The position numbers and the translations under genes were made by a program. Shown here in pieces: positions 1 to 6,640 of a stretch of DNA of 10,585 bases (the stretch's first letter is position 1; every line of letters begins with the position of its first letter). The stretch is from Actinomycetota bacterium (GTDB taxonomy: Bacteria; Actinomycetota; Actinomycetes; Nanopelagicales; Nanopelagicaceae). The notes below the pieces were generated by a model, which ran no database searches, had not been told where the DNA came from, and was given only the letters and a program-made list of their open reading frames with translations. Where the stretch lies: the NCBI GenBank assembly GCA_009927705.1, contig RFMK01000099.1, forward strand, positions 1 through 10,585, read 5' to 3'.

Positions 1-127
1 AACCCGTTGATCCAAAGTGCGACCAAGCGGGCACACTATAACCATGCTCGGGTGACTTACCAATTCATGGCTATTCCAAGCCAATGTCGCTCTACACACC
101 TGCTCTTTTCTGCAGAACAATCAGCCC

Positions 128-844
128 ATGGCTTCACGGTGGCAAGCAGCGCTGGCTGGAGCTTTGACCCTGGTCGTAACGCCAATCATCAGCGTTCCTG
201 CGGTTGTCACCAACCACATCGTTCGCACTTCAAGCTTCAGCCTCATCGCGTCAGCTCGCGCGGAGTCCACGTTATTTGATGCTCGAGCTGCTCTCGAACA
301 GATTCCCGTCAAGGGACGCGCACCGAAGACTGGATATGGCCGAAATCAATTTGGTCCGCAATGGTCAGATGTCGATCGCAATGGTTGCGATACTCGCAAT
401 GACATTCTCAAGAGAGATCTGACTGCAGTTGTATTCCGCGAAAAAACTAGAGATTGTGTTGTTGAACGGGGAGTTCTGCAGGATCGATATTCGGGTCAAA
501 TCATTGAATTTCAGCGCGGTGAAAAGACTAGCGCTCTCGTTCAAATTGATCATGTCGTTGCACTCTCAAATGCATGGCAAACAGGAATATTTCAATCAAC
601 ATTAAAGGTTCGCACTAATTTTGCTAACGATCCATTAAATCTTATGGCAGTCAAGGGATTGTTAAACAGTCAAAAGGGTGATGGCGATGCTGCAACATGG
701 TTGCCACCAAATAAAGCATTTCGGTGCGAATATGTGACGCGACAGATCCAAGTGAAAGTGAAGTATGGATTGTGGGTCACTAAAGCTGAGAAAGAAGCAA
801 TGAATCGGATTTTGCAGAGCGCAGAGTGCGTTAACCACAATTAA
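128..844 (+). CDS. Exported HNH endonuclease, DUF1524/GmrSD C-terminal type
   Basis: A 238-residue protein, probably a secreted or surface nuclease. Residues 7-27 are hydrophobic and a possible signal-peptidase site follows near residues 42-46 (ASARA). The nuclease core is readable: N85-G-C-D-T-R-N-D, then D141-H142-VVALS as the catalytic ββα-metal start, N167-DPLNL, and N180-SQKGD followed by a TWLPP motif, the order known for DUF1524-type HNH proteins. Four cysteines (87, 110, 200, 234) could form two disulfides, which fits export. ATG 128 is the first usable start: the frame opens after a TGA at 53-55 and has no earlier ATG, GTG or TTG. No clear Shine-Dalgarno precedes it, and bases 1-127 show no gene I can support. 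The gene converges with tRNA-His. Substrate is unknown; nutrient DNA breakdown or contact killing are only guesses. Family call fairly sure, function not. Confidence 0.85.
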   Translation: MASRWQAALAGALTLVVTPIISVPAVVTNHIVRTSSFSLIASARAESTLFDARAALEQIPVKGRAPKTGYGRNQFGPQWSDVDRNGCDTRNDILKRDLTAVVFREKTRDCVVERGVLQDRYSGQIIEFQRGEKTSALVQIDHVVALSNAWQTGIFQSTLKVRTNFANDPLNLMAVKGLLNSQKGDGDAATWLPPNKAFRCEYVTRQIQVKVKYGLWVTKAEKEAMNRILQSAECVNHN

Positions 845-850
845 AGAAAG

Positions 851-927
851 TGGGGTGAGCGACGGGGCTCGAACCCGCGACATCCCGGACCACAACCGGG
901 TGCTCTACCAGCTGAGCTACGCCCACC
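851..927 (-). tRNA. tRNA-His (anticodon GTG)
   Basis: Read on the minus strand, the cloverleaf is complete. The acceptor stem GTGGGCG (926-920) pairs with CGCTCAC (861-855), allowing one G-T pair. The D arm carries AGCTCAGCTGGTAGAGC, the anticodon loop is TTGTGGT with anticodon GTG, and the T arm has GGTTCGAGCCCC. Two His-specific marks are present: an extra G at position -1 (base 927) facing C73 (base 854). The CCA tail is genome-encoded (853-851). The 3' end lies 6 bases from the stop codon of the convergent nuclease gene. Confidence 0.97.
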
Positions 928-980
928 ATGTACGTGATTCCTGGAGCAAACAGGTGACGTTAGATCCAGTGGTCGGAGTC

Positions 981-1090
981 TACCTGTTGGGTAGAGGAGG
1001 ATGTAATTCAGCCCAAGCTGGAATGGACACCACGAGTAGATACCTGCGATACAGACTAGAGAGGAATGTAGGTAATTCCACAGCGCTGGA
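981..1090 (+). repeat. Diverged direct duplication in the tRNA-His/cpaF gap
   Basis: Two blocks about 60-65 bases apart share the same words in the same order: TACCTG (981 and 1041), TAGAG-AGGA-TGTA...ATTC (992-1009 and 1057-1078) and CTGGA (1018-1022 and 1086-1090), with small insertions in the second copy. The rest of the 928-1136 gap shows no gene. It probably holds the divergent promoters of the tRNA and cpaF, but I cannot place them. Similarity is weak and could be chance. Confidence 0.3.
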
Positions 1091-1136
1091 GATAGCCCGT
1101 CGATTTTGTCATCTAGCAAGCATCTAGAACTACGCC

Positions 1137-2150
1137 ATGGAATCAAGCCCGATTGAGACCGATTCGAAATCACCTCACACGAGCGCACATCACTATGGCG
1201 CTTTGCAACCACTCCTTGATGATGAAAGCGTTGAAGAAATTTGGATCAACTCTCCCCAGAGAATTTACGTGGCGCGGCGGGGGAGGAGTGAACTGACAAA
1301 CCTTGTCTTAACCAAGAGCCAACTGCAATCAATCATGGATCGAATACTGATGTGGTCGGGTCGACGAATAGACCTCTCTCATCCATTTGTTGATGCACGT
1401 TTACCCGACGGAAGCAGACTTCATATAACTATTCCCGAAATTACCGCAGAACATTGGGCTATCAATATTAGAAAACATTTGATGCGCGGGAAATCGTTAC
1501 ACGAACTCTGTGCGATGGGAGTGATGTCGGAGGAGATATTGGGATTTTTGGGAGAATCCATTCGAAATCGAAGCAATATCTTGGTTAGTGGCGCCACTCA
1601 AGCGGGTAAGACAACAGTGCTTAATGCTCTGGTGAGTTCAATCGCGCCGACTGAAAGAGTTATTACGATTGAAGAAGTCTTCGAACTCAAACCTCGATTA
1701 CCAGATTGTGTTGCGATGCAAACTCGTTCCGCAAATCTCGACGGAATCGGAGAGATCAGTATTCGACGCTTGATAAAGGAAGCTCTTCGGATGCGCCCAT
1801 CCAGGCTTGTTATTGGTGAAATTCGAGAGGCGGAATCACTTGATCTCCTCATCGCACTGAACTCTGGGATCCCAGGAATGGCAACTATTCACGCCAACTC
1901 AGCCCGCGATGCAATTAGAAAATTGCAGACGCTTCCTCTCCTTGCTGGCGAGAACATCACTCAAGACTTCCTCACGCCCACGGTGTATTCGGCAATAGAT
2001 TATGTGATTCATGTTGGTTTGGATAACTTGGGAACACGTCGCGTGCTCGAAGTTGCGCGGGTCAATAATCGCTCCGAAAACACCTTTATCGAGATAGAGC
2101 ATGAGTACTTGTGGGATGGCGATTCGTATCGCAGAGGACCACTGATATGA
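1137..2150 (+). CDS. cpaF: Tad pilus assembly ATPase (CpaF/TadA)
   Basis: Secretion ATPase of the type II/IV superfamily, 337 residues. It is expected to form a cytoplasmic hexamer that powers pilus subunit extrusion through TadB/TadC. After a short N-terminal region (DDESVEEIWIN, typical of CpaF) come an Arg-rich segment (INIRKH), Walker A G152-ATQA-GKT, an Asp-box equivalent TIEE (E179, E180), Walker B ending LVIGE228-IR, and the His box MATIH252-AN. The Walker A reads GATQAGKT rather than the common GGTGSGKT, and the Asp box has E where D is usual. At 337 residues it is shorter than many CpaF proteins because the N-terminus is reduced. ATG 1137 is the only start after the in-frame TAG at 1125-1127. 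No good Shine-Dalgarno is present; TAGAAC (1125-1130) might be a -10 for a leaderless transcript. The stop overlaps the tadB start (ATGA). Confidence 0.95.
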   Translation: MESSPIETDSKSPHTSAHHYGALQPLLDDESVEEIWINSPQRIYVARRGRSELTNLVLTKSQLQSIMDRILMWSGRRIDLSHPFVDARLPDGSRLHITIPEITAEHWAINIRKHLMRGKSLHELCAMGVMSEEILGFLGESIRNRSNILVSGATQAGKTTVLNALVSSIAPTERVITIEEVFELKPRLPDCVAMQTRSANLDGIGEISIRRLIKEALRMRPSRLVIGEIREAESLDLLIALNSGIPGMATIHANSARDAIRKLQTLPLLAGENITQDFLTPTVYSAIDYVIHVGLDNLGTRRVLEVARVNNRSENTFIEIEHEYLWDGDSYRRGPLI

Positions 2151-2866
2151 AACCTTCTGCGAAACGCTCGGCACTCACACTGACTGCATCAATCGCGGCA
2201 GTTTTCTTCATCACACTCTTGGTCTCTGGAACTCCCACGATTTCGTTAGCAATATCAATGCTGGCTGCCGCAATCCCTTTCTTAATCAATAAGTATCGCG
2301 CCCTTAAAGTTGAGCGAGAGCGAGACTCATCTTGGCCCGAAGCACTTGACTCTCTTGTTTCTGCGCTGCAATCAGGAATCGCGATTCCTGAGGCGGTTTG
2401 TTCCCTTTCTGCTCATGGCCCCGAACTCTTGCGTCCGCTATTTCTCATGATTGAAGAAGCTCTGCTTGAAGGCGGAGATTTCGTTACGGTCCTGCTTGAG
2501 GCGAAAACCCAAGCAAACTCGGCGATTGCCGACCAAGTATTTGAAACGCTTATTTTTGCTAAGGATTTCGGCGGCAAAGATTCCAATGCAGCCTTGAGAT
2601 TACTCTCTGAATTTGTAAGAGAGGACATCGCAGTCCTCGAAGAAATCAGCACGAAATTTGGCTGGATTAGGAATTCTGCAGCTCTTGCAACCGTTGCACC
2701 GTGGCTACTACTGCTCTTGCTATCCACACAGGCAAGCACTCGGGAGGCATTCGCCACTATTGAAGGAACAAAAATTCTTATAGTTGGCGTGCTGCTTACT
2801 GGTATCGCTTATACATGGATGGAGCGTGTTGGTTCGCTTCCAGTTCCAGAAAGAGCGTTGCGATGA
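2147..2866 (+). CDS. tadB: Tad pilus inner-membrane platform protein TadB
   Basis: A 239-residue membrane protein with a type II secretion F (T2SSF) domain. With TadC it should form the platform on which the CpaF ATPase works. Membrane segments lie at about residues 12-27 and 31-48, the cytoplasmic helical T2SSF region at about 62-175 (WPEALDSLVSALQSGIAIPEA is the conserved entry), and two more segments at 177-194 and 209-224. ATG 2147 is preferred over the in-frame GTG at 2111: it forms an ATGA overlap with the cpaF stop and has a Shine-Dalgarno AGAGGA (2133-2138) at 8 bases. The GTG would overlap cpaF by 40 bases. Its own stop overlaps the tadC start in the same way. The family is clear from domain and position; the split TadB/TadC assignment rests on gene order. 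Confidence 0.9.
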   Translation: MKPSAKRSALTLTASIAAVFFITLLVSGTPTISLAISMLAAAIPFLINKYRALKVERERDSSWPEALDSLVSALQSGIAIPEAVCSLSAHGPELLRPLFLMIEEALLEGGDFVTVLLEAKTQANSAIADQVFETLIFAKDFGGKDSNAALRLLSEFVREDIAVLEEISTKFGWIRNSAALATVAPWLLLLLLSTQASTREAFATIEGTKILIVGVLLTGIAYTWMERVGSLPVPERALR

Positions 2867-3696
2867 TCTCCCAGCATCTGCAATTCCCAACCTTCCTATT
2901 GATTGCTCCGATTCTTGCCTGGGGAGTGTGGTTGATCAGCGAGTACTCTTTCGATGCTTGGGGTGTATGGCTCAATCCGAAAAAAGTGGGGAAGATTCTC
3001 CGAACTTCACCTGGGCTGAAAGTTAGAAGTTATCCAGATTCCCGTAATCAATCTTCGACACCAAGTAGAGCGTTGCGATCGCAATTAATTTTCTTGAATT
3101 TCGCAATTGGATTCTCCCTCGTTCTTCTCTCTTACTTTCTAATTTTCATCGATCCAAAGATGACTGCACCAATTATTGCGATGGCGGCATCGGTCTCTGC
3201 CTTACTCATCCATGCTCGAGGTAAACCGAAGCGCGATCTCGCCCGTGAGATAGCCGAATTTGAAGGGGAGTTGCCAACATATATGCAGTTGATGACAGTC
3301 CTTATATCTTCTGGAATTTCACCGGCACGAGCTATGGACCTCTTGTCGCGTAGGTCAGTCTCCATTAGTGGTGAGCGATTACAAGAGGTCGTATCTGAGA
3401 TACATAATGGAAGTTCAGTGACGCAAGCCCTCGATAATCTCTCGCGCAAATATGATTCGCTCATTCTGCGTAGATTCGTTACTGGAATCATTTTGGCTGT
3501 TGAGCGTGGGTCCACATTGACGCCAATCTTGATTGCGCAAGTAAAAGATGCTCGAGTAGCGCGTAAGAATCAGATATTGCAGCGTGCTGGGCGAGCAGAA
3601 ATAGCTCTCATGATTCCCGTCGTCTTTCTTATCCTTCCTATTTCGATTCTTTTTGCGCTATGGCCGTCATATCAACAATTAGGAGCATTCCTTTAA
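2863..3696 (+). CDS. tadC: Tad pilus inner-membrane platform protein TadC
   Basis: A 277-residue membrane protein, the second T2SSF-type platform subunit. Predicted membrane segments are at about residues 8-25, 75-96, 101-117 and 247-267. The T2SSF domain spans about 128-240 and begins with EFEGELPTYMQLMTVLISSG, the same kind of entry as in TadB (ALQSG there, LISSG here). ATG 2863 overlaps the tadB TGA as ATGA. An in-frame ATG at 2815 would add 16 residues that have no family counterpart and would overlap tadB by 52 bases, so it was not chosen. TadC is followed by a 136-base gap before the pilin gene, the only real break in the tad locus, suggesting that the assembly genes and the subunit genes can be expressed at different levels. 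Confidence 0.9.
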   Translation: MISQHLQFPTFLLIAPILAWGVWLISEYSFDAWGVWLNPKKVGKILRTSPGLKVRSYPDSRNQSSTPSRALRSQLIFLNFAIGFSLVLLSYFLIFIDPKMTAPIIAMAASVSALLIHARGKPKRDLAREIAEFEGELPTYMQLMTVLISSGISPARAMDLLSRRSVSISGERLQEVVSEIHNGSSVTQALDNLSRKYDSLILRRFVTGIILAVERGSTLTPILIAQVKDARVARKNQILQRAGRAEIALMIPVVFLILPISILFALWPSYQQLGAFL

Positions 3697-3721
3697 ATTA
3701 TCTCTCAATCCACAACAGCAT

Positions 3722-3730
3722 TTATCCACA
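3722..3730 (+). other. DnaA-box-like sequence TTATCCACA
   Basis: This is an exact match to the classic consensus DnaA box. It lies in the tadC/pilin gap, 26 bases after the tadC stop. Only one exact copy is seen in the window; a one-mismatch form, TTATCCACT, is at 8475-8483. A single 9-mer can arise by chance, so binding is unproven. Confidence 0.35.
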
Positions 3731-3736
3731 GAGTTG

Positions 3737-3762
3737 CGCTTTAACAATAATAGTTGTCAGCG
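3737..3762 (+). promoter_or_regulatory. Imperfect hairpin between tadC and the pilin gene
   Basis: CGCT (3737-3740) can pair with AGCG (3759-3762), and ACAA (3744-3747) with TTGT (3754-3757), around a TAATAG loop, with small internal mismatches. No T-run follows, so it is not a normal terminator. It might be an mRNA processing or stabilising stem that raises pilin transcript over the upstream assembly genes. A TTGTCA -35-like hexamer (3754-3759) overlaps it, but no matching -10 was found. Confidence 0.3.
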
Positions 3763-3819
3763 TAGGTAGAAAACTCGCCTCATCGATAGCAGGGCTCAGA
3801 AGAACGAAAATCTAATTGG

Positions 3820-3825
3820 AAAGGA
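3820..3825 (+). promoter_or_regulatory. Strong Shine-Dalgarno of the pilin gene
   Basis: AAAGGA (within GGAAAGGA, 3818-3825) sits 7 bases before ATG 3833. It is the best ribosome binding site in the window and fixes the pilin start. It fits a subunit needed in large amounts, in contrast with the coupled or leaderless starts elsewhere. Confidence 0.75.
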
Positions 3826-3832
3826 TCCTGGG

Positions 3833-4081
3833 ATGGAGAGATTTTTTATCAGAGCAATGACCTTGATGGGAAATGCGCGAGACAAGTTCACTATTGACGA
3901 AAAGTTCCGTATTCATACGATAAATGAAAATACTGATGATAAGGAACGCGGAGATGTTCCAGGCTGGGTTTTGGTTGTCCTTATGACGACAGGTCTTGTG
4001 ACTGCGATTTGGACGATTGCTGCGCCACGACTCAGCACCATCTTGCGTAATTCCCTTGATGCGATGAATGGAATTCGATGA
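3833..4081 (+). CDS. Flp-like mini-pilin, putative main subunit of the Tad pilus
   Basis: An 82-residue protein with a long basic/acidic leader (residues 1-40), then one hydrophobic segment (about 44-63) and a short amphipathic tail. Size, place directly after tadC, and a leader ending DDKERG40 before the hydrophobic helix make it the likely pilin, cleaved by a prepilin peptidase encoded elsewhere to leave about 42 residues. The mature start DVPGW is atypical: canonical Flp pilins have Glu at +5, often followed by Tyr, whereas here +5 is Trp45 and a Pro lies at +3. Small proteins with an RGDVPGW motif are, to my memory, common beside actinobacterial tad genes, but their pilin role is inference. 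Start ATG 3833 has a strong Shine-Dalgarno. The stop overlaps the next start (ATGA). Confidence 0.75.
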   Translation: MERFFIRAMTLMGNARDKFTIDEKFRIHTINENTDDKERGDVPGWVLVVLMTTGLVTAIWTIAAPRLSTILRNSLDAMNGIR

Positions 4082-4437
4082 ATAAACCAAGGAACTTGAA
4101 TCCCAACGGGGACTCGAGAGAAGAAGGCTCTATTGAAGCGGGATTAACACTGATTCCTACGACAGCATTCTTTCTGCTCGTTCTGCAGTTTGTGGTTGCG
4201 GGAAGTGTGAAAACTGTTGAGACCATGAATCTACAGAGTTGGCTCAATAGAACAGCGTTATATGCGATTGATGGAGAGATTCCAGCTCGAGTTCTTTCAT
4301 CACCTTTGCCTGGAGGAGGAGAGCTCCTCATGGCAGATTCAAGTTCGAAAGTTCCGGCATTCGTGGCTACGGGGAGCGCGCTAGGTGGTGAAAGAGATCC
4401 AGAAGTTTCACTTCAAGCCGTAGCAATCCGCGAATGA
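4078..4437 (+). CDS. TadE-like pseudopilin, short form
   Basis: A 119-residue protein with a polar leader ending REEG17, then SIEAG and one membrane segment at about 22-42. The remaining 75 or so residues are predicted outside the membrane and contain no cysteine. The layout matches TadE-like minor pilins: EEG|S processing motif followed directly by a hydrophobic helix. Glu20 lies at +3 of the predicted mature form rather than the canonical +5. In mycobacteria, from memory, the equivalent position after the pilin is also held by small TadE-like proteins. ATG 4078 overlaps the pilin stop and its own stop overlaps the next start. Sequence is otherwise poorly recognisable, so the minor-pilin role rests on motif and operon. 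Confidence 0.7.
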   Translation: MNKPRNLNPNGDSREEGSIEAGLTLIPTTAFFLLVLQFVVAGSVKTVETMNLQSWLNRTALYAIDGEIPARVLSSPLPGGGELLMADSSSKVPAFVATGSALGGERDPEVSLQAVAIRE

Positions 4438-4958
4438 GCGAGAAGGCCGGCTATGAGAATAGAGAATCAAAGCGGAGCGATAGAGAAGAGGGCTCGGCAG
4501 TTGTCGAGTTTGTTCTGATTGCCACACCACTATTTCTCCCTGCACTCCTCTTCTTCATGGCGATGCAGAACACAGCAATGCAGGAGATCAGAGTTCAAAA
4601 TCTTGCGCGACAAACGGTGCGCGCCTTTGTTACTGCAGACTCGGTCACTCAAGGTCATCAACGTATCAAGTATGTCCTTGATCGTTACAGTGAAATTGAA
4701 TCTAAGAATCAGAAAAGATATGGATTTACATACAACCTCAGCTGCGGAGGTGAAAGATGTCTGACGCCGGGATCAAGAGTAAAGATTGAGCTTTATAGAA
4801 GTTTTAGCGAGAGCTCAATTTCTGATGAGACAACTGCTGTCCATGCATGGAGTAGTTATTCAGTGTCAAATGACTCAGGCAACCTGCAGAGCAATGGCAG
4901 GGGTGGTAGAAAAGCGATTGCCGTCGCCACGGGCATAGTAGATAAATGGCGGGAATGA
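4434..4958 (+). CDS. tadE: TadE-like minor pilin
   Basis: A 174-residue protein and the most canonical pseudopilin of the set. The leader ends DREEG20, followed by SAVVEF with Glu25 at +5, the position needed for processing and assembly in type IV pilin-like proteins. The membrane helix spans about residues 22-44. The outer domain holds a cysteine pair (C104, C109) in a CGGERC motif, probably a disulfide as is common in TadE proteins. The start overlaps the previous stop as ATGA. Its end overlaps the following gene by 4 bases if that gene starts at 4955. It probably helps initiate or tip the pilus. Family sure; exact role in this organism inferred. Confidence 0.85.
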   Translation: MSEKAGYENRESKRSDREEGSAVVEFVLIATPLFLPALLFFMAMQNTAMQEIRVQNLARQTVRAFVTADSVTQGHQRIKYVLDRYSEIESKNQKRYGFTYNLSCGGERCLTPGSRVKIELYRSFSESSISDETTAVHAWSSYSVSNDSGNLQSNGRGGRKAIAVATGIVDKWRE

Positions 4959-5428
4959 AAAACTCTCAACCCCATGGCGAAGAAGGCTCAATTACTCCTT
5001 TGATATCGATCTACTTTATCGTCGTCGTGATTGTGATTTTCATTGTTGCAAATGTTGCATCTGCCTATATCTCTCGACGCGAACTCATTAATCTGACTGA
5101 ATCAGCCCTCGCTCAAGCCACTCACGAATTAGATGAGATGCGTTATTACTATCAAATCCCAACTCCAAACCATTTCGGCCCATCCAATGATCGGCGAGTT
5201 CCAATTGATTGCAGAGATGCTGCAATCTCCTTCACTAAAGAGATCGCTTCTAGCGCTGAATTTTCCGAGGAGAGTAACGAAATAGTTGTACTTGGCTTTG
5301 ATTGCGATGGCAGAACACTGAGAGCGAGAGTAGAACGTGCTCTCCTCTTGCCCTTCTCTCTTCCCGTTCTCTCTATAAGCCACTTCACAAATGTCGTAGA
5401 GGTTGCGGTCACGTCGCGGTATCTCTAG
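4955..5428 (+). CDS. TadF/TadG-like pseudopilin, last gene of the tad operon
   Basis: A 157-residue protein with a short leader ending GEEG11, then SITPLI and a strong membrane helix at about residues 14-35. The outer part has one cysteine pair (C86, C117). It resembles the small TadE-like protein that closes the mycobacterial tad locus, a group known to lack Glu at +5; here +5 is Leu16. The start is uncertain: ATG 4955 gives an ATGA overlap like all other junctions of the operon and is chosen for that reason. The in-frame ATG at 4946 would add three residues (MAG) and overlap by 13 bases. The stop TAG is immediately followed by the prfB repeat array and no terminator is seen, so read-through into prfB is possible. 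Confidence 0.75.
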   Translation: MKNSQPHGEEGSITPLISIYFIVVVIVIFIVANVASAYISRRELINLTESALAQATHELDEMRYYYQIPTPNHFGPSNDRRVPIDCRDAAISFTKEIASSAEFSEESNEIVVLGFDCDGRTLRARVERALLLPFSLPVLSISHFTNVVEVAVTSRYL

Positions 5429-5528
5429 TTGCACTTGATTGTCATTAGTCGCACTATCTGAAGTTGCTCTTGGCCACGATTAATCGCACTATCTGACGTT
5501 GCTGTTGGCCACGATTAATCGCACTATC
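5428..5528 (+). repeat. 35-base tandem repeat array upstream of prfB
   Basis: Two full units (5444-5478 and 5479-5513) differ at only three positions, followed by 15 bases of a third (5514-5528). A decayed earlier half copy precedes them: GTTGCACTTG at 5428 lies exactly 35 bases before GTTGCTCTTG at 5463. Each junction carries TTGGCC and, in the two well-kept copies, the perfect palindrome CGATTAATCG (5477-5486 and 5512-5521). The array fills nearly all of the tad/prfB gap. Confidence 0.9.
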
Positions 5529-5530
5529 CT
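5499..5530 (+). promoter_or_regulatory. Putative prfB promoter, third of three repeated copies
   Basis: TTGCTG (5499-5504), 17 bases, then CACTAT (5522-5527) has promoter geometry. The same spacing recurs in TTGCTC (5464-5469)/CACTAT (5487-5492) and TTGCAC (5429-5434)/CACTAT (5452-5457). In the last copy a base change also makes TATCCT (5525-5530), a better TANNNT -10, 6 bases before the ATG. Either choice puts the transcript start close to the start codon. The CGATTAATCG palindrome falls in the spacer, where an operator could act. Hexamers are weak matches, so this is inference. Confidence 0.45.
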
Positions 5531-5536
5531 TCACCT

Positions 5537-6640
5537 ATGGCCGAACGCGATTTCAACCAAGAGGTAGCCGCGCTCAACGCCACCCTCTCCTCAATTGAGT
5601 CAGTATTAGATGTTCCTCGTCTCATGTCCCAGAAAGACGAACTTGAAGCAAAGGCTGGAGCTCCCGATCTTTGGAATGACCCAGAGAGTGCGCAGAAAGT
5701 AACGAGCGCCCTCTCGCGAGTACAGAGCATCATCAATAAGGTCACCAGCCTTCGATCGCGAATCTCAGACCTTCCAATCATGCTTGAACTGGCAACAGCT
5801 GAAGAGGATGCATCAGCAAAGATAGAAGTTGAGAAAGAACTCGAGGCCCTTTCTGTAGCAATTTCCGAACTAGAAGTTCAAACTTTACTTAGTGGTGAAT
5901 ATGATCATCGCGATGCATTAGTCACAATTCGTTCAGAGGCTGGTGGCGTTGATGCCGCTGATTGGGCCGAAATGGTTTCCCGTATGTATTTCCGATATTG
6001 CGAACGTCATGATTACAGCGTTAACGTTCTTGAAACTTCTTACGCTGAAGAAGCTGGTATCAAATCTACAACTTTCCGCGTTTCGGGATCATATGCATAT
6101 GGAACATTATCGGTCGAACAGGGAACTCATCGGTTAGTTCGTATCTCTCCTTTTGATAGCCAGAATCGTCGCCATACATCATTTGCTGGTGTTGAAGTAG
6201 TGCCAGTTGTTGATCAAAGCGACCATATTGATATTGATGAGAAAGATATTCGCATTGATGTATATCGCTCTTCCGGTCCAGGGGGACAAGGAGTTAACAC
6301 AACAGATTCGGCAGTTCGTATCACTCACATTCCAACAGGGATCGTTGTTTCGTGCCAGAATGAAAGATCTCAAATTCAGAATCGTGCGACTGCAATGGCG
6401 GTTCTACAATCCAAATTGCTTGAGAAAAGAAATCAGGAAGAGCGGGCAAAAATTGACGCACTGCGTGGGGATTCTGGCGGATCGTGGGGAAATCAGATTC
6501 GTTCGTATGTTCTTCATCCTTATCAAATGGTGAAGGATCATCGCACTGATTTTGAAATGGGTAACACCCAAGCTGTGCTTGATGGAGATCTCGACGGCTT
6601 TATCGCTGAAGGAATTCGTTGGAGGCGCGAGAAGAAGTAG
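5537..6640 (+). CDS. prfB: Peptide chain release factor 2 (RF2)
   Basis: Class I release factor that reads UGA and UAA stop codons and triggers peptide release on the ribosome, 367 residues (family about 365). The helical N-terminal domain is followed by the stop-recognition tripeptide S204-P205-F206 (RISPFDS), which marks RF2 rather than RF1, and the catalytic G249-G250-Q251 loop in [15 protein letters not shown]. The C-terminal part ([23 protein letters not shown]) is typical. It is one uninterrupted frame: the UGA-dependent +1 frameshift that autoregulates many prfB genes is absent near codon 25, so control must act elsewhere, perhaps through the upstream repeat array. No Shine-Dalgarno is seen; ATG 5537 lies 6-9 bases after a -10-like hexamer, suggesting a leaderless message. 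Gene ftsE follows after 127 bases. Confidence 0.97.
   Translation: MAERDFNQEVAALNATLSSIESVLDVPRLMSQKDELEAKAGAPDLWNDPESAQKVTSALSRVQSIINKVTSLRSRISDLPIMLELATAEEDASAKIEVEKELEALSVAISELEVQTLLSGEYDHRDALVTIRSEAGGVDAADWAEMVSRMYFRYCERHDYSVNVLETSYAEEAGIKSTTFRVSGSYAYGTLSVEQGTHRLVRISPFDSQNRRHTSFAGVEVVPVVDQSDHIDIDEKDIRIDVYRSSGPGGQGVNTTDSAVRITHIPTGIVVSCQNERSQIQNRATAMAVLQSKLLEKRNQEERAKIDALRGDSGGSWGNQIRSYVLHPYQMVKDHRTDFEMGNTQAVLDGDLDGFIAEGIRWRREKK

Noticed and set aside
855..1127. Plus-strand open frame of 90 codons in the tRNA/cpaF gap
   Set aside because: It begins inside the tRNA on the opposite strand, has no ribosome site and no recognisable protein pattern.
851..1136. tRNA-His as attachment site of a tad genomic island
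   Set aside because: No repeat of the tRNA 3' end, no integrase and no compositional break are visible in the window.
841..1212. Minus-strand open frame of 123 codons covering the tRNA
   Set aside because: It runs through tRNA-His and the start of cpaF and its protein shows no family pattern.
5428..5528. CRISPR array
   Set aside because: The units abut without variable spacers and fewer than three copies are complete; no cas genes are near.
5600..5640. Programmed +1 frameshift in prfB
   Set aside because: The frame is continuous through the usual frameshift position, with no in-frame TGA.
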